From JACJYE01 sp964432875 (GTDB lineage: Bacteria > Bacteroidota > Bacteroidia > Chitinophagales > Saprospiraceae): 60,527 nt of DNA. Shown in pieces: positions 59,801 to 60,527 of this stretch. Below the pieces are notes generated by a model. That model saw only the letters and a list, made by a program, of their open reading frames with translations. It was not told where the DNA came from and did not search any database. Position numbers and translations under genes: made by a program. How positions within the stretch are numbered: the first letter of the stretch is position 1; every line of letters starts with the position of its first letter. The stretch is from contig CAYSPJ010000016.1 of the NCBI GenBank assembly GCA_964432875.1, positions 1 through 60,527 of the forward strand, read 5' to 3'.

Positions 59801-60527
59801 TACAGGACACGGGCATCGGCATCCCGGAGGATCAGCTGGCGCACATTTTCGACCGTTTTTATCAAGCCGACAGCTCCCACACCCGAAAAGGGGAAGGCAC
59901 GGGCATCGGGCTGGCGCTCACCAAGGAATTGGTCGGGCTGATGGGCGGCGCCATTTCCGTTGAAAGCACGGTGGGAAAAGGTACGATCTTCACGCTGCTG
60001 TTACCTGTCAGGCTGGGAGCGGGCACGCCCCTTTCACCAGGCGCATTTCAATCCGCCCGTACCCTCGCCCCGGAGCCGGCGCCCGAGTGGCCTGCCACGA
60101 GCACGCCACCGCATACCGGCGATGCAACGATGGGATTGGTTGGAGAAAAACCGCTCTTGCTGGTCATAGAGGACAATGCCGACGTGGTCACCTACATCGC
60201 GAGCCTGTTGGAAAAAGACTACGAGATCCATACGGCCCCCAACGGCCGGGCGGGCATCGAAAAGGCTTATGAGTTGGTGCCCGACATCATCATCAGCGAC
60301 GTGATGATGCCGGAAAAGGACGGCTACGAAGTCTGCGAGACCCTGAAACACGATGAACGCACGAGCCATATTCCCATCATTTTGCTGACGGCAAAAGCGG
60401 AATCGTCCGACCGTATCCTGGGGCTTCGCAAAGGGGCGGACGCGTATTTGATGAAGCCGTTTAACAAAGAGGAGTTGTATGTGCGGCTGGAAAAACTGCT
60501 GGAATTGCGGCGGGCTTTACAGCAGCG
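56899..60527 (+). CDS. hybrid two-component sensor kinase/response regulator (3' end beyond window)
   Basis: The frame is open for 1209 codons to the window edge. It starts with TTG, because no ATG lies before the obvious signal peptide (NNRLIYLFILLAIPGLSIGQ). The periplasmic part has repeated Reg_prop units (DREGFLWFTTFNGLNRFDGK, DGSIWVGTNSGVYIFDPETE, DGNMWVGTAVDGVC) and a Y_Y_Y domain near 690-755. After one transmembrane helix (about 760-780) come a HisKA domain with the phospho-histidine near H814 (NITHEFRTPLTVIMG), a HATPase domain (HIIYNLLSNAIKF) and a REC domain with the phospho-aspartate near D1134 (SDVMMPEKDGYEV). An AraC-type DNA-binding domain is expected beyond the edge. It probably controls the receptor-phytase pair. 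Confidence 0.95.
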   Translation, partial: MNNRLIYLFILLAIPGLSIGQELRLQQFTMKDGLSHPGTYWLESIIQDREGFLWFTTFNGLNRFDGKNFKIFQYSHNYPKSLGNNFTTAICEAEDGSIWVGTNSGVYIFDPETETFDLLQHDPANPKSLCGNDINFINKDRDGNMWVGTAVDGVCRWSNTTGDFEDFGGYFRDGLVFFQQKNGAIWVGNTDGLHQKIAGKDAFLLIELPAAFKQKKIRYASDIVELPDGSLMVSSYGVGLWTFNPKTLEFKDITASFQSKFIKSPACLLMDRDGQIWMGALDEIQRYDPVSGAFKVYAHHDDDPASVPKFKVAYGYQDAAGSLWFITPGGGVIVAHSPRHPFQIVGAIHNERVIRLDENRLLINSWERLAVFDVRDQKLVAPEIPKSLLNVPTVAVALSGKNELWLQQFDTRHVEVFNFETRTTRQIPGRTALLKTGPEGKIWSGFKYFDEAKNQWVVLDPNIPGQPDAAKFDSEVVDLFFGENNALWLATNFGIFQYNLETRQGRKYHLYPGDSVSTDVVYKIYPGQAGRFYLSTSNGMSLYDPASDAFISFNESNGLLHNQVTSVVEDTHGNPWLTTPKGLHKLELSSGTFTNYGINDGLPDTDFTYQQAYRDDAGQLYFSVDGKLLRFHPDSLKPRAYVASVHLLDFYLNHEKVQPGGQDALLKKQLRFSQQVQLRHNQADFGFSFVMPVFYKAREVQYFYQLAPYDADWQSAGTRNEVHYTNMAPGKYTFRVKAKTADGFWSPNEASVNIHISPPFYRTWWAYLFYTLAAGSLLFWIRRFELRRQMMKAEAIRMQELDTLKTRLYTNITHEFRTPLTVIMGMTEQLAAGSWQSAVSTEDKGKLGSAFSLIRRNSKNLLRLINQMLDLSKLDSGALKMDLVQGEIINYLQYLTESFHSMAHEKNVRLTFYAEVPELVMDFDEVKMQHIIYNLLSNAIKFTETGGKVVLHANQTESNGQPFLKLKIQDTGIGIPEDQLAHIFDRFYQADSSHTRKGEGTGIGLALTKELVGLMGGAISVESTVGKGTIFTLLLPVRLGAGTPLSPGAFQSARTLAPEPAPEWPATSTPPHTGDATMGLVGEKPLLLVIEDNADVVTYIASLLEKDYEIHTAPNGRAGIEKAYELVPDIIISDVMMPEKDGYEVCETLKHDERTSHIPIILLTAKAESSDRILGLRKGADAYLMKPFNKEELYVRLEKLLELRRALQQ

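Overview
The window looks like chromosomal DNA from a Bacteroidota member, most likely Saprospiraceae or a close relative. The evidence is five secreted proteins with type IX secretion system (T9SS) C-terminal sorting domains, a TonB-dependent receptor with a carboxypeptidase-regulatory domain, a one-polypeptide hybrid two-component sensor, ADP-forming acyl-CoA synthetase genes, and many promoters with the Bacteroidota -7 element TAnnTTTG just 10-20 bases before the start codon. Base composition is moderately GC-rich for the phylum. Two N runs (10 and 100 bases) show that this is a draft scaffold. The affiliation is inference.

Layout. 1-5.4 kb: truncated acyl-CoA dehydrogenase, RidA-family protein divergent from a flavin split-barrel/DinB fusion, a DUF4143-type ATPase and a secreted endonuclease I. 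5.4-8.6 kb: an assembly-damaged stretch, then two T9SS cargo genes. 8.7-13.4 kb: epimerase-type SDR, alpha/beta hydrolase overlapping an acyl-CoA ligase, and a membrane AraC-type regulator. 13.4-15 kb: a compact restriction-modification pair (HNH nuclease and C5 methyltransferase). 15.2-19.7 kb: outer-membrane protein, MMPL exporter and LolA-like protein, an apparent lipid-export operon. 19.7-24.3 kb: comM, then an ECF sigma/anti-sigma/Spy-like stress module ending in a T9SS-exported Spy-like protein. 24.6-25.4 kb: a GIY-YIG gene, tandem tRNA-Asn-derived repeats and an intact tRNA-Asn. 25.4-37.7 kb: sugar kinase, Bcp peroxiredoxin, acyl-CoA synthetase/GNAT fusion, a large beta-helix T9SS protein, MtaB, a secreted hydrolase and an M23 peptidase. 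37.9-41.9 kb: molybdenum-cofactor operon (moaA, moeA, moaC, and a fusion of a degenerate MobB-like domain to MobA). 42-44.5 kb: SCP2-like protein and paaABC for phenylacetyl-CoA epoxidation, with a palindromic operator before paaA. 44.6-52.3 kb: unusual trypsin-like protease, lipoprotein, Ppx/GppA, 2-hydroxyacid dehydrogenase, small secreted protein, CvpA-like protein and methylmalonyl-CoA mutase. 52.6-60.5 kb: TonB-dependent receptor, beta-propeller phytase lipoprotein and the hybrid sensor, cut by the window end.

Functionally the window joins fatty-acid and aromatic catabolism (acyl-CoA dehydrogenase, acyl-CoA ligase, paaABC, methylmalonyl-CoA mutase), cofactor synthesis, surface protein export, envelope stress sensing and a likely phytate or organophosphate uptake locus. 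The least ordinary parts are the tRNA-Asn-derived repeat array with hairpins in place of the anticodon beside a GIY-YIG gene, the palindrome over the methyltransferase promoter, and several unusual domain fusions (flavin split barrel-DinB, degenerate MobB-MobA, protease-zinc ribbon-C-terminal alpha/beta domain). I see no CRISPR array, prophage or insertion sequence.
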